Shown one piece after another: positions 32,126 to 48,830 of a stretch of DNA of 64,000 nt; positions within the stretch are counted from its first letter, which is position 1; each line of letters starts with the position of its first letter. Origin of the DNA: Ehretia macrophylla (taxonomy: Eukaryota; Streptophyta; Magnoliopsida; Boraginales; Ehretiaceae). The stretch spans positions 17,187,648-17,251,647 of the forward strand of contig CM075765.1 in NCBI GenBank assembly GCA_037974665.1, in the 5' to 3' direction. The notes below the pieces were generated by a model. It did not search any database and was not told the origin of the DNA. It saw only the letters and a program-made list of their open reading frames with translations. Both the position numbers and the translations under genes were made by a program.

Positions 32126-33849
32126 GTGCTTCTACATTTGTTTACTTCTTGCAGCTCTTTAACAAACGTCAAAATGTTTAGTGGATCTATAATAAGCTGT
32201 GAACAAAATATCTTCTTGGTAAAATTGTATAATAATAACTTAAAATCCAAATAAATTAAAGTTTATTGTTTTTTGTTGGAGATAACTCAATCGAACTAAG
32301 GCACAAGAATCTTGCTTTTATTAAGGAAATTCAAACCCCCTGTAATAGAAAGTATTAATATATTAGTCTTGATATGATTTGTCCCTTACAAAATATAATA
32401 ACCTGACTAGTTATGATTTTACTTGGACCAACTTAAAATGACGGTTGAACACAAGCTTATCATAAAAACACTTTTCTCTTTTAATTGGAAAAATCTCTCT
32501 AACTTGCTCTCTAAATTCTAATTGCTCATGTAAGTGTCTTTTAATCAACTATCGGTAGACGTACATATAGCCTCCATCAAGACCTTCCTTAATAAATGTA
32601 TATATGAAATAGTTTGATACATAAATAAGGAGATACAAGAATATGGAGAACGTAAAGTTACATGAATTAGTGAAATGTATCAAACAATAAAGTTCATGTT
32701 CTAAAGCAAATTCGACACAATTACATTGATGTTCCAAAGCAAAATTCATAAACACATATAAACATTCATTAAATGTTCATAGATGAATATTCACTGAAGG
32801 ATAGATTCTTCTTAATATATATAGAAACTATCAGAACATCTCCCATGCCTGCAAGAGTGAAACCAGAAATTATTGGGGGTCAAAATTCAATTAGGGGTGT
32901 TTTTAACAAAAAAAAAAAGGAACCCATATTTAAAAAAAAAAAACTAATATAGATTTTAAAAAAATGCTAAAAGTTTGGAGGGCCTGGACTCCCCTCAGTC
33001 CCCTTGCCTCCGCCCTTGCATGCCTGCGAGCTACTGTGAAACCAAAGTTACTTGAAAGGCCATGCTAGGATACAGTGGAAGTAACAGTTATTTGATGTAT
33101 AGCCACCTCAATGGATCTTGACCTAAGCTAAGAAATCAAAAATTTCCAAGGCATATATACTTTTGACAAGGGAACGAGAAAAATTCAGCATCTTTACATG
33201 AAATTAAATATAGGGATTCCGTACAAAATAGAAAATTTTTAAAGAAGCTATTGGAGATTTATATCTTCAAAAGCTCCCCTACATATAAGAATTTTGGAAT
33301 TTTAGGACACCAGTTAGAGAGGGCATTAGGTGAGCCTATTTAGGCCGGCGTGAATGATAAATTTAAAAGTGGGCATATGCCTTTCCTTGATGACGATCTA
33401 TTCTTAGGTTGCTTTCCTTGTTTCCATTTTTTCAAGGAATGGATCTAAAATTTTTTATTTTAAAAATTACATATTTCTTAAAACTAAAATTAGTGAATAT
33501 GTGTGGAATGAAATGGGGACAAAATAGTTTTGTATGCTAAAATACATGAATATTTTAAAGTATTTTATAAAATTAGTGAGAATTAGATCCCTACATTATT
33601 TAAAAGAAAGGACTTTCGTCTGCTAATAAGGCCCATCTCATCGCCACACAGTGACAAATGGGAGCAATTTCTTCTTTTAAATAAATCTTCCCCTTCTTTC
33701 TTGGATAAGTTCATTTTTTCAAGGAATTGCCAAGTGATCCCTACATACAAACAAATTTTACAACACGGCTTGGCATGTAGCAGGAGTCATTATGTGGGGA
33801 TATTACTAAGACATCCTGGTTTTGATGCTGATTGACAAACATAGATTGG
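32126..33849. other. Intergenic region without recognised gene
   Basis: AT-rich. Near 32,870-33,025 a phrase ending CCCTTGCCTCCGCCCTTGC, after A-runs, resembles a common plant dispersed repeat of unknown class. No inverted repeat with a target-site duplication was found. Confidence 0.4.
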
Positions 33850-34412
33850 AAGTTATTTATTTATTTATTTATTTTGGCTAATTTAGCAAGAGATTTCATT
33901 AATCTTTAACAAAACCCATTATATCATAACAACGAAATCATGGCACCACACCACACTAGTCATTCATAAGTTGATTGCCATCAATATTCCAAAAAGTACA
34001 AATATATGTGTTAGTTATATTTCTCTTATATTTATGTACGATTCCTGATTTTATACTTTACAACAAACTTGATTTTTTCAAAACCATGTTCTTCATCAAG
34101 AGAAACCTGATCATGAAGCATTTTGTTTCTTTCACTCCAAACAAAATAAATTGTGGCCAGGAACAGATATTTAAGAACAAGTGATTGGAGTTGATCATGC
34201 TTGCAAACTTTAATCAGCCACTCAAAAACATCATTCCAAACAATTGGGAGTTGAGAGTTACAAGAGCACCTTAGACAGCTACAAGAAAAGAAAATATGAT
34301 CTTTGAATTCATCAAATTCGCCACACAACAGACATCTAGGATTAACTTGCAAACCCAAACCATTAAATCGTTGTTTAGTAGGAAGACGATCCAAAATAGT
34401 AACCCCAGCCAT
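33850..34412 (-). pseudogene. 5'-truncated LINE relic: zf-RVT zinc-binding domain and 3' end
   Basis: The minus-strand frame 34,032-34,412 reads ILDRLPTKQRF, then NPRCLLCGEFDEFKDHIFFS, then a Trp/Leu-rich helix and FVWSERNKMLHD. This is the zinc-binding domain found downstream of plant L1-type reverse transcriptases (CxxC then H). The 3' end on the same strand contains ATTAATGAAATCTCTTGC and a (TAAA)n tail (33,857-33,880 on the plus strand), typical of these LINEs. The reverse transcriptase itself is absent. Confidence 0.75.
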
Positions 34413-34691
34413 TAAGCCGTTGTTTAGTTATTATTATTATTATTTGTTTTACGTAAAGCTCTATAAAATTTGTGAAATCTCGTCATTCTCACACGACAGC
34501 GAATTATTCACTAATTAATTGTTGTACTTTTAGTTGGAGGCCAACGTTCCAAAAGTTTGTGATGCTTCCAACGTTTCATCTACGAAGCTGCAGATTAGGT
34601 TGGAGTTGCATTTGGAGCTTCTATAATCAAAGCGGCAAAAGGAGAACATTTTTTTGGTTAGATGTTTCTTGAATTGGAATCCATATACTTA
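34413..34691. other. Intergenic spacer
   Basis: Short stretch with an (ATT)n run at 34,430-34,443; no gene. TTA at 34,689-34,691 is the duplication flanking the next element. Confidence 0.45.
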
Positions 34692-35304
34692 CGTAGCGAT
34701 AGGTATAATAGAATGAAGTTTGGAATGAAATGATATTCCTAACTCTTTTCGATTCCATGCTTAGTATGAATGAATAAACTTAGAAATTCCATTCCCGCGT
34801 ATATGAGAATAGCCATTGCAGAACAAACACATAGGAATGGGTCATTCCCATGTATTTGGAAATAAACTTAACTACCATACCCCCATATTTCAATAATTAA
34901 GAAACATAATAATAATTATTATTATAAAATACTAATTATTATTATAAAAAATAAAAATAAAAGCAAAAACTAAAAATATAATAAAAATAAAAGTAATAAT
35001 AATAATAATAATCACTAAAATTAAAATAACAAAATAATAATAAATAAAATAAAAAATAAAAATAAAACTATTGATTAAAATGATTATTATTTTACTTTAT
35101 TATTATTATTATTAGTAATAATTATAATAATAATAATAAATTAAAATAATAATGATAAATAATAATAATAATAATAATAATAATTATTATTATTATAATT
35201 GTAATTGTAATAATAATAATAATAATAGTAATAATAATAATAATAATAATAATTGTTGTTGTTGTTGTTGTTGTTATTATTATTATTGTTATTATTATTT
35301 TTAT

Positions 35305-35337
<33 letters not shown>

Positions 35338-35588
35338 GTTTATTGTTGTTGTTGTTGTTATTGTTATCATTATTATTTATTATGTTTATGTTGTTTACGG
35401 TTATATTCATATTTATTTTTATTTTTAATACTATAATAATAAAAAGACAATCCTAGTATATTATACAACGCATTTCTATTACTACTCTTTATTCCTAGAA
35501 CATACTGTGATTCGCATTCCCAAATTCATTCTATTCCCAGTATTATTCCATTCCTGTCCAAATTCATTTCAGTATACCAATTGCTACC
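34692..35588. mobile_element. PIF/Harbinger-like TIR element with expanded AAT microsatellite
   Basis: The left end CGTAGCGATAGGTATAATAG and the reversed right end GGTAGCAATTGGTATACTGA are inverted copies. TTA flanks both sides (34,689-34,691 and 35,589-35,591). It is homologous to the element at 53,211-54,339: shared blocks are ATGCTTAGTATGAATGAATAA near the left and the TATATTATACAA region near the right. The middle (about 34,900-35,350) is AAT/ATT repeat grading into (GTT)n. Open frames here (poly-Asn, poly-Ile, poly-Leu) are repeat artefacts. Confidence 0.7.
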
Positions 35589-35591
35589 TTA

Positions 35592-35973
35592 GGATATCCT
35601 CAATAGAGGCTTTAAAAGACAAAAATTGAAGTTTTTAGAGACTCTATGGATAAAAAACAACACCAATAAGGGTTTGTAAATGTCAATCCATATTTTTCTA
35701 CCAAATTTGACATCATTCATAGTTTTTTAAGCAAAAATAGAGTCTCGCTCTCCATTTTTTTTAATAAATTTATTGAAAAAAATGGAGACCAAAACTCTAT
35801 TTTTGCTTTAAAAAAAGTGTATGATGTAAAAATTAGTAGACCCCATGTATATTTTAGTTTTACAAACTCCATTGGTGTTACTTCTTTTTTCATGTGGTCT
35901 CTAAAAACCTCAATTATTACTTTTTAAAGTTAGAAACCTAAATTACATTTTAAAACCTCTATTGAGGATAGCC
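35592..35973. mobile_element. Small PIF/Harbinger-like MITE, foldback type
   Basis: The left end GGATATCCTCAATAGAGGCT and the reversed right end GGCTATCCTCAATAGAGGTT are nearly identical. The centre is a palindrome (GCAAAAATAGAGTC ... AACTCTATTTTTGC). It begins directly after the TTA that closes the previous element; the right flank is TTG. Related in terminal style to the element at 7088-8487. Confidence 0.7.
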
Positions 35974-36035
35974 TTGTAATAAAGTTATATTGCCTTTCAT
36001 CCTCTAATTTTATCTACAACCCTTTTGCATCCTTA

Positions 36036-36564
36036 GACCATCTCCAAGAGCCTTCCTAAAGTGGCTCTTTAGCTATTTTAGGGAGGCAAAAATATAAAAT
36101 GTCTTCCAGCAGACTCCCTATGCAAAGCTTCCTAAAATGTGGAGCTCTTTTCTTTGCTATGCTCCCTGGATGGCTCTCTACATCCCAAAAAATCTCAAAA
36201 AGCGATCTGACTTTGTAAAAAAAAAATACAAAAGCTCTCAAACGGTTAATAAATTATATTTTTAACTTAGTAATTAAAATAGTATATCATCATTAAAAAT
36301 AAAAATAAAACGTAAATAAAAAAATTAAAATGGTGTGTTTGATTTAAAATATATAGAGATATATTGTAGAAAAAAAAATTGTGAGGCCCTAAAATAGAAA
36401 AACTGTTAGAGTGAAACTGAAATAGAAATCTCCTAAAATAAGGATAGATTAAAAGTAAGGAAACTGATGGAGTGAAACTGGAAGAGAGAGCCCCTAAAGA
36501 TAAGAAGGTAAGCCTAAACTCCCTACATGTAAAGAAAAAAATAAAAAAACTATTGGAGTTAGTC
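36036..36564. mobile_element. PIF/Harbinger-like MITE, TTA target-site duplication
   Basis: The left end GACCATCTCCAAGAGCC and the reversed right end GACTAACTCCAATAG are inverted. TTA lies on both sides (36,033-36,035 and 36,565-36,567). 'CTCCCTA' and 'TAGGGAG' phrases continue the arms. Non-coding. Confidence 0.65.
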
Positions 36565-36567
36565 TTA

Positions 36568-38392
<1,825 letters not shown>

Positions 38393-39019
38393 GTATCTAG
38401 CAACGATACTCTATTAACTCCATGCACGAGAAACCTCGTTTAAGTGAAACCGTCTATCTCATCTTAGGTTTTTTTTCTGCCTCTCTTACTCCCTCAAAAA
38501 AGAAAATATAAATATTCTGTGTGCCATTGTGTAAATACCTTAAAACACATTTGCCTTACATTTTCGACTAGATGATTTCAGGAGGGGAACTGTGTTTGGC
38601 TCTCTAATTTTATGTACCATAAACTGAAAGATGTCCCTTTTTCCATCAATGGAAGTGTCGGAAAAGAATAAACCAAATTTGCAACCTTGTTTTATTCTAG
38701 ACTAGAAATGAACTAGTGGAGGAAAGTGTTGTCCATTGTTATACCAAATTCGCAACCTTGTTTTAATCGAGAAATGAACTCAACAGCTTTGACAGCAGAT
38801 ACACAAGTCATTCACAGAAAATTTATACCATCGTTAATCAAGCATCTTCTTTTAGATGAATGCATATGGAATAAACGAACCAAACACGACTGGACAGTTT
38901 ACATTTGATTTGGTGAATAGAATATACACAAACGCTAGCAAAGGGGACAAACAGAGACTAGCTTCATGTACCTTCTGGAGACATCTGAATATGAAGAGTT
39001 GCTTAATGTTGTTCAAGAT
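38393..39019. other. Convergent 3' region between GGPPS and DHAR genes
   Basis: It contains the 3' UTRs of two genes that run toward each other. An imprecise repeat is seen: ACCAAATTTGCAACCTTGTTTTA (38,672) and CCAAATTCGCAACCTTGTTTTA (38,742), each followed by an 'AGAAATGAACT' block, so a segment of about 70 bp is duplicated in tandem. Confidence 0.5.
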
Positions 39020-42119
<3,100 letters not shown>

Positions 42120-42838
42120 TTTTTTGTTTTTCAGTTTGCAGTGGCGGTGAAGAGTTTGGAAGCTGACAGTGGATACTCTCTCTGTGACGCTAGACAGATG
42201 GCAGCAGAGTCAAAATACGGGGTTGTCACTCTTTTTTCCTTTTCTTTTTTTTTTCTTTTTATAATTTTAGTACGGAGTTATGCGAAGACCCAAATTTTGA
42301 GAATAATATCTATTTGGCTTAATTATGAAATTTTTAATTTTTAAAAACGTTTGTTAAAAGTATTGATAAATAAAAGACGTTAATTATTTAACATATGTTG
42401 AACAATATTGGATTTTTAAAAATTTTAAAAGTAATATTAGATTTTTAAAAATATAGAGGGATATATTTGATAAAAATATTACGTGATATATGATAGAAAA
42501 TTCTTTAAAAATTATCGTTAATTTCTCTAATATATGGAATAGGCATCATGTATGAGTGATATTTTAATTAATCTGACTTTTTCAAAAAAATTTCCTATGT
42601 TTTATAGGTATATACTGTTCTTGATTTGTACTTTATGAGTTATATTGGTTTATTTAAATTGTCGACTCATTTAGGTAGATTGACCTATCTCAAGCTTTTG
42701 AGACTACCCACAAATGAGTTTTGCGCACTCATGACTCATGAGACTAAAGGTACATAACATCTATTCACCTCAAAACTCAAAATTTATTGCATGTAAAGTA
42801 GCTCTTCATTTAATTTCTGGATGGAGTAGTTTCATATC
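42120..42838. other. Upstream region of DHAR up to the element B insertion
   Basis: The first 120 bp are the probable 5' leader and core promoter of the minus-strand DHAR gene. Beyond, the DNA is AT-rich with no gene. ATATC at 42,834-42,838 is the left side of the imperfect target-site duplication of the retrotransposon. Confidence 0.5.
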
Positions 42839-43304
42839 TGACGAGGGATTCCCAAGCTGAAGTACGAATCCGTCCCGATTCGAAGCGGGCTAATCAGCTC
42901 CAAGGCCAGCGCGTTCAACTGAATGTCCAACCAGGATGACTGGCTCGACCCCGGAGACCCCGACCTCAGTTCCAACTGTTCCGATAGGACATAAAGCGCT
43001 GATGGGACATAAAGCTGCGCTGCATTAAATGCTGTCAGACCAGAACTTAGTATAAATAGAGTTCCATCCTCTTCATTTAAGGAGGTAACTCGTTATTAAA
43101 TACTCTCAGCTGCCTTGCCAGCTCGGACATATTAATCATTCGCACGCTCGAGGGGAAAATCCGGGTCATCACCCTGCCTTTTCTTTCTTTTTCTTGTGCA
43201 GGTCTGGAAGCCGTCCAGGAAAGTACAGCTCGGAGGCCGATCTGAAAAGTCCAGCTCGGCGCAAGTAGCTCCCAACTTTAACTGTGAGGTTTTCGACCTC
43301 GACA
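42839..43304 (+). mobile_element. 5' LTR of element B
   Basis: TGACGAGGG...CTCGACA, 466 bp, TG...CA ends. A TATA box (TATAAATAG) lies at 43,051-43,059, and short CTCGGAGGCCGA-type G/C blocks lie near the 3' end. Confidence 0.9.
43051..43059 (+). promoter_or_regulatory. TATA box in the 5' LTR of element B
   Basis: TATAAATAG, conserved in the 3' LTR at 52,424-52,432. It is the presumed start point region for genomic RNA. Confidence 0.65.
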
Positions 43305-43307
43305 GTT

Positions 43308-43325
43308 TGGCGCCGTCTGTGGGAA
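43308..43325 (+). promoter_or_regulatory. Primer-binding site of element B
   Basis: TGGCGCCGTCTGTGGGAA begins 4 bp after the LTR end. TGGCGCC is the usual start of PBS sequences in plant Tat/Athila elements, complementary to a tRNA 3' end; the exact tRNA is not assigned. Confidence 0.75.
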
Positions 43326-43387
43326 ATGACAAGTTCTTTTATAACTTTCTTCACCACTCATTGAGAAACCATTATTGTACAAACTAG

Positions 43388-45367
43388 AACCCACAGCACA
43401 CCGGTAAAGGATTCGATCAACCCGGAAGGGGACCTCAAAACCACGCAGGTGTCTAGCCAAAACCTAACCCAAGCCAACGTTGGAACAAGCCAATGTATAC
43501 ACTTAGCCACTCAAACCAACCCCGCAGCAGAAGGAGACCCCAACTCCAGCCTGTCACCGGAGATAAGGATGATGCTGAGGATGTTCGAGGAACTTAAGGA
43601 GCAGGTAGCCCGGCTAGCTGAGGGCCCCCTGGCTCCGCAAGAGGCTGTGCCGCGACCATCGCGTCCGCAATTCCACATCCCAGAGTCAAGGCGAAAACGG
43701 ACGCAGGACGAGGAGGGCTTCCTAGAGCCGATGGCGAGATCCGACGCGGCGAGAGGTAAAAGGGCGGCTCAAGCCGACCCCGAGCAGGCCAAGACCGCAG
43801 CTGCCATAGCCAAGGTCATCAACTAGCTCGGCGTAAGCCCACTCTCCCCCGAGGTACTGGCCACGCCACTGCCCACCGGCAACCGTATGCCCAACCTAGC
43901 CGTCTACAACGGAGATGGAGACCCAGCCAGCCACCTGCTTAATTTTGATCACCACATGACTCTGCATGACATGCCAGATCTCATGAAGACGAAGACATTC
44001 CCGACCACCCTGGTTGGCAATGCCTTGGATTGGTTCCAGAAACTTTGTCCCTGTTCAATTGCAAGTTTTCACCAGCTGGCTAAGGCTTTCCTGTCCCGCT
44101 TCGCTGGATGCCGGCGCGCCACCTGCCATACTTCTACATTGCTGCTGGTGAAACAACATAGAGGGAAAAGTTTGAGGGCTACACGGCCAGATTCAATGAA
44201 GAGTCCCTCCGAATTCCCAACCTGGAGGACTCCATGGTGTTAATGGCTTACCAGAGTGGGCTGAGGTCGGGCCTGCTCATGTCCTCCTTGGCAATCGACC
44301 CCGTGGACACTGTATCCGAGCTGATGGTACGAGCAGAAGGGTACATACACTCGGAGGAAATCCATCAGGCGAAAAGGGATTATGACAAGGAGAAGGAAGC
44401 CAGCAAGAAGGGAGAGGCCTCTCGAGCCCAACCTGGGGGTAAAGTCCAGAATGACCGAGGCAAGCAGCCTCAACAGCCAAAGCAGAACCCCCGGTTCACC
44501 ATGTTCACTCCCCTTAACACCTCGAGGGAGCAGATCCTGATGGAGATCCAACACCAGAACCACTTGCCTCTAGCTCTAAGGATGAAGGGCCGACCCGAGA
44601 AGCGCAATAGAATCAAGTATTGCCGCTACCACATGGACTACGGCCATACCACCGAAGAGTGTAAAGACTTGAAACAGGAGATTGAGACATTGATAGCCCG
44701 AGGCCACCTCCGGAGATATGTAGATCCGCAGCCGACCAGAAATCCCGACCAAAGGGATAGGGAGAGGAGTCCGCCCAGGCGCCAGGCTGGGGGCGGACGC
44801 TTGGCCGTGATTGAGACCATTGCGGGAGGATTGGCGTCAAGAGGAGAGACCTCAGCAGGCAGGAAGGGTTATGTTCGTGCTGGGAGGAAGTATGGACCGA
44901 TGCGGGGACCGGCCCCAGGGATGCAGGAGCTCACCTTCTCCTCAGAAGACCTGGAGGGGGTGATATTGCCTCATGACGACCCACTGGTGATCAGCGCTGA
45001 AATAGCCAACTTCACCGTCAAGAGGTTGATGGTGGACACCGAGAGCTCGGCAGAAGTCTTATTCCTTAGCGCTTTTGAGCAAATGGGGTTGGAAAGGAGC
45101 CGACTTAGGCCATTGAGGGGTACTTTAGTTGGTTTCACCGGGCAGTCCTACCGAGCCGAAGGGGTCATCAACCTCCCGCTGAAGCTGGAAGATGGAGATA
45201 AGTGGGCGTCGATGCAAGCCAACTTCATTGTGATGGATTGTAACTCCACTTACAATGGGATCTTAGGTCGGGTGGCACTCAATCACTTTAGGGCCGTCCC
45301 CTCACCTTACCACCAGGCCCTGAAATTCTCGACCCCGGCCGGCGTGGCCACCATTCGCGGAGCCTAA
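43388..45367 (+). pseudogene. gag-protease region of element B, interrupted
   Basis: No ATG is seen at the expected start; open sequence begins near 43,388. Gag core: PNLAVYNGDGDPASHLLNFD, LDWFQKLCPCSIASFHQLA and later LMAYQSGLRSGLL. The zinc-knuckle-like CRYHMDYGHTTEEC (about 44,620-44,660) is of the Tat form. The protease follows: its active site reads VDTESSAEVL at about 45,032-45,061, where family members have DTG, so the glycine is replaced by Glu (GAG at 45,041). Breaks are a TAG at 43,824-43,826, a frameshift between about 44,100 and 44,170, and a stop at 45,365-45,367. In living relatives gag-pol is one long frame. Confidence 0.85.
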
Positions 45368-45478
45368 CTCTCAGCTCGAGAATGTTATGAAAACTCACTC
45401 TGGCCCAAGTATCAAATCGGTTGGGGACCAGATCTGCCCGAAGAAAAGAGAGGAAGCTCGGCTGAAGACCTTTAAGAG

Positions 45479-48400
45479 GTGGAGCTCTCTGATGAAACCA
45501 AGAGGGCAAAGATCGGGAGTGAACTCTCTGCCAACCTCAAGAAAGGTATAAGCCAATTCTTCTTAAAGAATGGACATATATTTGCCTGGTCTGCCTCTGA
45601 CATGACAGGAATTGACCCAGATGTAATTGAGCATCACCTGAATGCCGACCCAAATCACTATCTGGTAAAGCAAAAGCGTCGGCACTTCCATTATGACAGG
45701 CAACAAATCATAACAGAAGAAGTGGACAAGTTAGTGGACGCCGGCCATATCAAGGAATACAGTACCCAACCTGATTATCCAATGTGGTGCTGGTGACTAA
45801 GTTCTCGGGTGGATGGAGACTGTGTATTGACTTCACCGACCTCAACAAAGCCTGCCCTAAGGACTGTTTTTCCCTACCACGGATCGATCAGATGGTGGAC
45901 GCCACCTCCGGATTTGAGCTACTCTCTTTCATGGATGCCTTCAAAGGCTATAAGCAAATCAAGATGGCTCCCGGAGACAAAGAGAAGACCGCCTTCACTA
46001 CCGATAAAGGGCTCTACTACTATGAGGTCATGCCTTTTGGCCTCAAGAATGCTGGAGCTACCTACACTCGGATGGTGAACAAGTTCTTCAAAAATCAGAT
46101 TGGCCGGAATATGGAAATCTATGTAGATGACATGTTGGTCAAGAGCAGAAGGGTGGAAGACCATGTAGACGGCCTGGCCGAAGCCTTCGCCGTAATGGAG
46201 CACTTTGGGATAAAGCTGAACCCGGAAAAGTGCGCATTCGGCGTCAAGGCAGGCAACATCCTGCGCTTCATGGTCACAGCCCGCGGAATAGAAACCAACC
46301 CGGAGAAAGTCCAGGCGATACTCGACCTGGCCCCGCCGACCTGCGTGAAGGACGTCCAGGTGTTAGCATGTAAGGTCGCAGCATTGAGCAGATCCATGTC
46401 TAGGTTGGCTGACAAGTGTGCTCCTTTGTTCAAGATATTGAGGAATCCTAAGAACTTTGAATGGACTGAGGAATGCCAGAACGCCTTCCAAGAGCTGAAA
46501 AGGTACCTAGCTTCGCCACCTCTGTTGTCCCGACCTGAGGTGGGGAAGGAGTTGGTACTATATTTAGCATGCTCAGGAACAGCAGTGGCGGCGGCACTAG
46601 TCCGAGAAGAAGGAAAGGAGCAGAAACCTGTCTATTATGTTAGCAAAACCTTGCAAGAGGCCGAGGCAAGATACTCATCCTTGGAAAAACTCGCCCTCGC
46701 GCTCATCACAGCGGCAAGAAAGTTGAAGCCATACTTTGTCGCTCATCCAGTTAAGGTCATGACGGATGCCCCGCTCAAGTCTATCATGCACAAGCCTGAG
46801 GCGTCGGGCAGGCTACTGAAATGGACAGTTGAGCTGAGTCAATTTGACATCACCTACCAGCCCAGAATAGCCATTAAAGCCCAAGTCATCGCGGACTTTG
46901 TGGTAGAATGCACTGGCCGAGCAAAGCATGACTCGGAGGACGTGTGGAAGGTCTATGTGGATGGGGCCTCAGGGAAGTTCGAAAGCGGAGCTGGGGTGGT
47001 CATCCTCGACCCAACTAGGCATGAACACCAATACTCCCTGAAGTTCACATTTTCGGCGTCCAACAACGAAGCAGAATACGAAGCAGTGATTGTAGGACTG
47101 AAAATTGTAGCTCAGCTCGGGACACAAACAGTCGACCTGAGCACTGACTCTCAACTAGTTTCTAATCAGATATCGGGAGAGTTCGAAGCCAAGGACAGTG
47201 CTATGCTGGCCTACCTCAACAGAGTCAAGGATTTGACCTCGGGGCTCAGAAGGTTCACGATACAGCAGATTCCCAGGGAAGAGAATATGAAGACTGATAC
47301 CTTGTCCAGGTTGGCCTTGGGCGAGAGCCAACCTGCCCTGGTCCATGTTGAAGAAGTATCTAAACCCATTATTCAGTTGGGGGTGCAAGCCATAGCTGAG
47401 CTCAATCTAAGTCTAGATTGGACCAAACCAATCGTGGACTACTTGGAGGGGGTATGACCCCAGAAGATGAAAAATTAGCTCGGAAGCTCATGAAACAGGC
47501 CTCAAGGTTTGTCATAATTGCTGGGCAACTCTATAAGAGAGCCTACACTTGGCCTCTCTTGAAATGTGTTGGACCCGAAGAGGGAAACTATGTATTCCAG
47601 GAGATTCACGAAGGGGTATGTGGAAACTACTTGGAAGGCAAAGCTCTGGCTCGGAAGGCATTAAGGCAATGCTATTTTTGGCCAACCTTAGAGCAGGATG
47701 CCAAAGAGTATGTAAAAAAGTGCGACATCTGCTAGAGGTTCGCCAATGTACAGAGGAAGCCTGCTCTGGACCTCACAGTGATGGTAAGCCCATGGCCATT
47801 CTATCAGTGGGGTCTAGACATCATCGGCCCATTGTCGACCGGTGTCAGCCAAAAGAAGCACGCCTTCGTAGTTGTAGACTACTTCACTAAATGGCCCGAG
47901 GCTGAATGTGTTGCTAGAATAACAGAAAATGCAGCCTGGGATTTCGTATGGAAAAACATCATTTGCCGATTTGGGGTGCCAAAGGTCATCATCACTGACC
48001 ACGGCAAACAATTCGACAGTGCATACTTTCGAGGCAAATGTGCTGAGATTGGGATCGACCTCAGATTCTCATCTATTGCTCACCCTCAAAGTAATGGCCA
48101 AGTTGAAAGGACTAACCAAATCATTTTGCAGGGCCTGAAAACCAAGCTGGAGGAAGCGGAGGGCCAATGGGCATCAATTCTTCCCGAGGTGTTGTGGGCT
48201 CAGCGGACCAACACCAGCTCGGCAACGGGAGAATCGCCCTTCGAACTGACCTTCGGCACTCAAGCGGTGCTGCCAGTGGAGATCGGGTCTCCGACCAGTA
48301 GAACCCTCCACCATGATCCAGAAACAAACGGAGCACGGATCCGTGAAGAGCTCGACCTCGCTGAAGAGCTTCGAGCTAAAGCTCAAATCAGAATGCTGGC

Positions 48401-48647
48401 CAGCAAAGCTGCCATGCAAAGGGCCTTTGCCAAACAGGTTAAGCCCAAGCCTATTAAGGTTGGCAATCTCGTGCTCAGGAAGGCTATCTTTTCGTCGCGT
48501 TCTAGTAACAAGCTTTCCCCGACTTGGGAGGGACCCTATGAAGTCGTGAAAGAAGTCCGACCCGAGACCTTCTACCTTCGCAACAAGAACGGGAAACTAT
48601 TGAAGAACGCATGGCACTCGGAACACCTGAACCAGGATTTTGTCTAG
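45479..48647 (+). pseudogene. pol of element B: RT, RNase H, archaeal-type RNase H, integrase
   Basis: RT begins at about 45,630 (VIEHHLNADPN). It has CIDFTDLNKACPKD, FGLKNAGATY and the catalytic YVDD (46,120-46,131). RNase H is at about 46,540-46,900. The second RNase H (46,940-47,310) has VYVDGASG, NNEAEYEA and TDSQLV. Integrase follows with HEGVCGNY...CDIC, where the second zinc His is Tyr. The DDE triad is present (LDIIGPL, TDHGKQF, GQVERTN), and a chromodomain-free C-terminus ends at 48,647. Breaks are a 1-nt frameshift at about 45,775-45,785, another in a G-run near 47,447, and a TAG after CDIC at 47,733-47,735. RT and RNase H residues themselves look intact. Confidence 0.9.
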
Positions 48648-48648
48648 T

Positions 48649-48830
48649 GGCCCCGAGCCGAAATACTTGGTAACGGCCCCGAGCCGAAATACTTGGTAAC
48701 GGCCCCGAGCTGAAATACTTTGTAACGGACTCGAGCCGAAATACTTGGTAACGGCCCCAAGCCAGAATATTTTGTAACAGCCCCGAGCCGAGAAATCTTG
48801 TAAAGGCCCTGGGCCAAGACATTGCTTGTA
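48649..48830 (+). repeat. 26-bp tandem repeat array after pol of element B
   Basis: About seven units modelled on GGCCCCGAGCCGAAATACTT followed by GGTAAC. The first three are almost identical and later ones are more diverged. The stop codon of pol lies 2-4 bp before the array. The homologous place in element A keeps two worn units. Confidence 0.85.

Noticed and set aside
32870-33025. Phrase ending in CCTTGCCTCCGCCCTTGC, similar phrases at 20,512, 41,515 and 56,650
   Set aside because: Probably one widespread old repeat type, but I could not define ends or orientation well enough to annotate.
34032-34412. Possible independent zinc-finger gene
   Set aside because: The CxxC...H pattern and flanking WSERN motif match the zinc-binding domain of plant LINEs, and a LINE 3' end with (TAAA)n follows on the same strand.
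35122-35456. Poly-Ile, poly-Asn and poly-Leu open frames
   Set aside because: Translations of an AAT/GTT microsatellite within a MITE.
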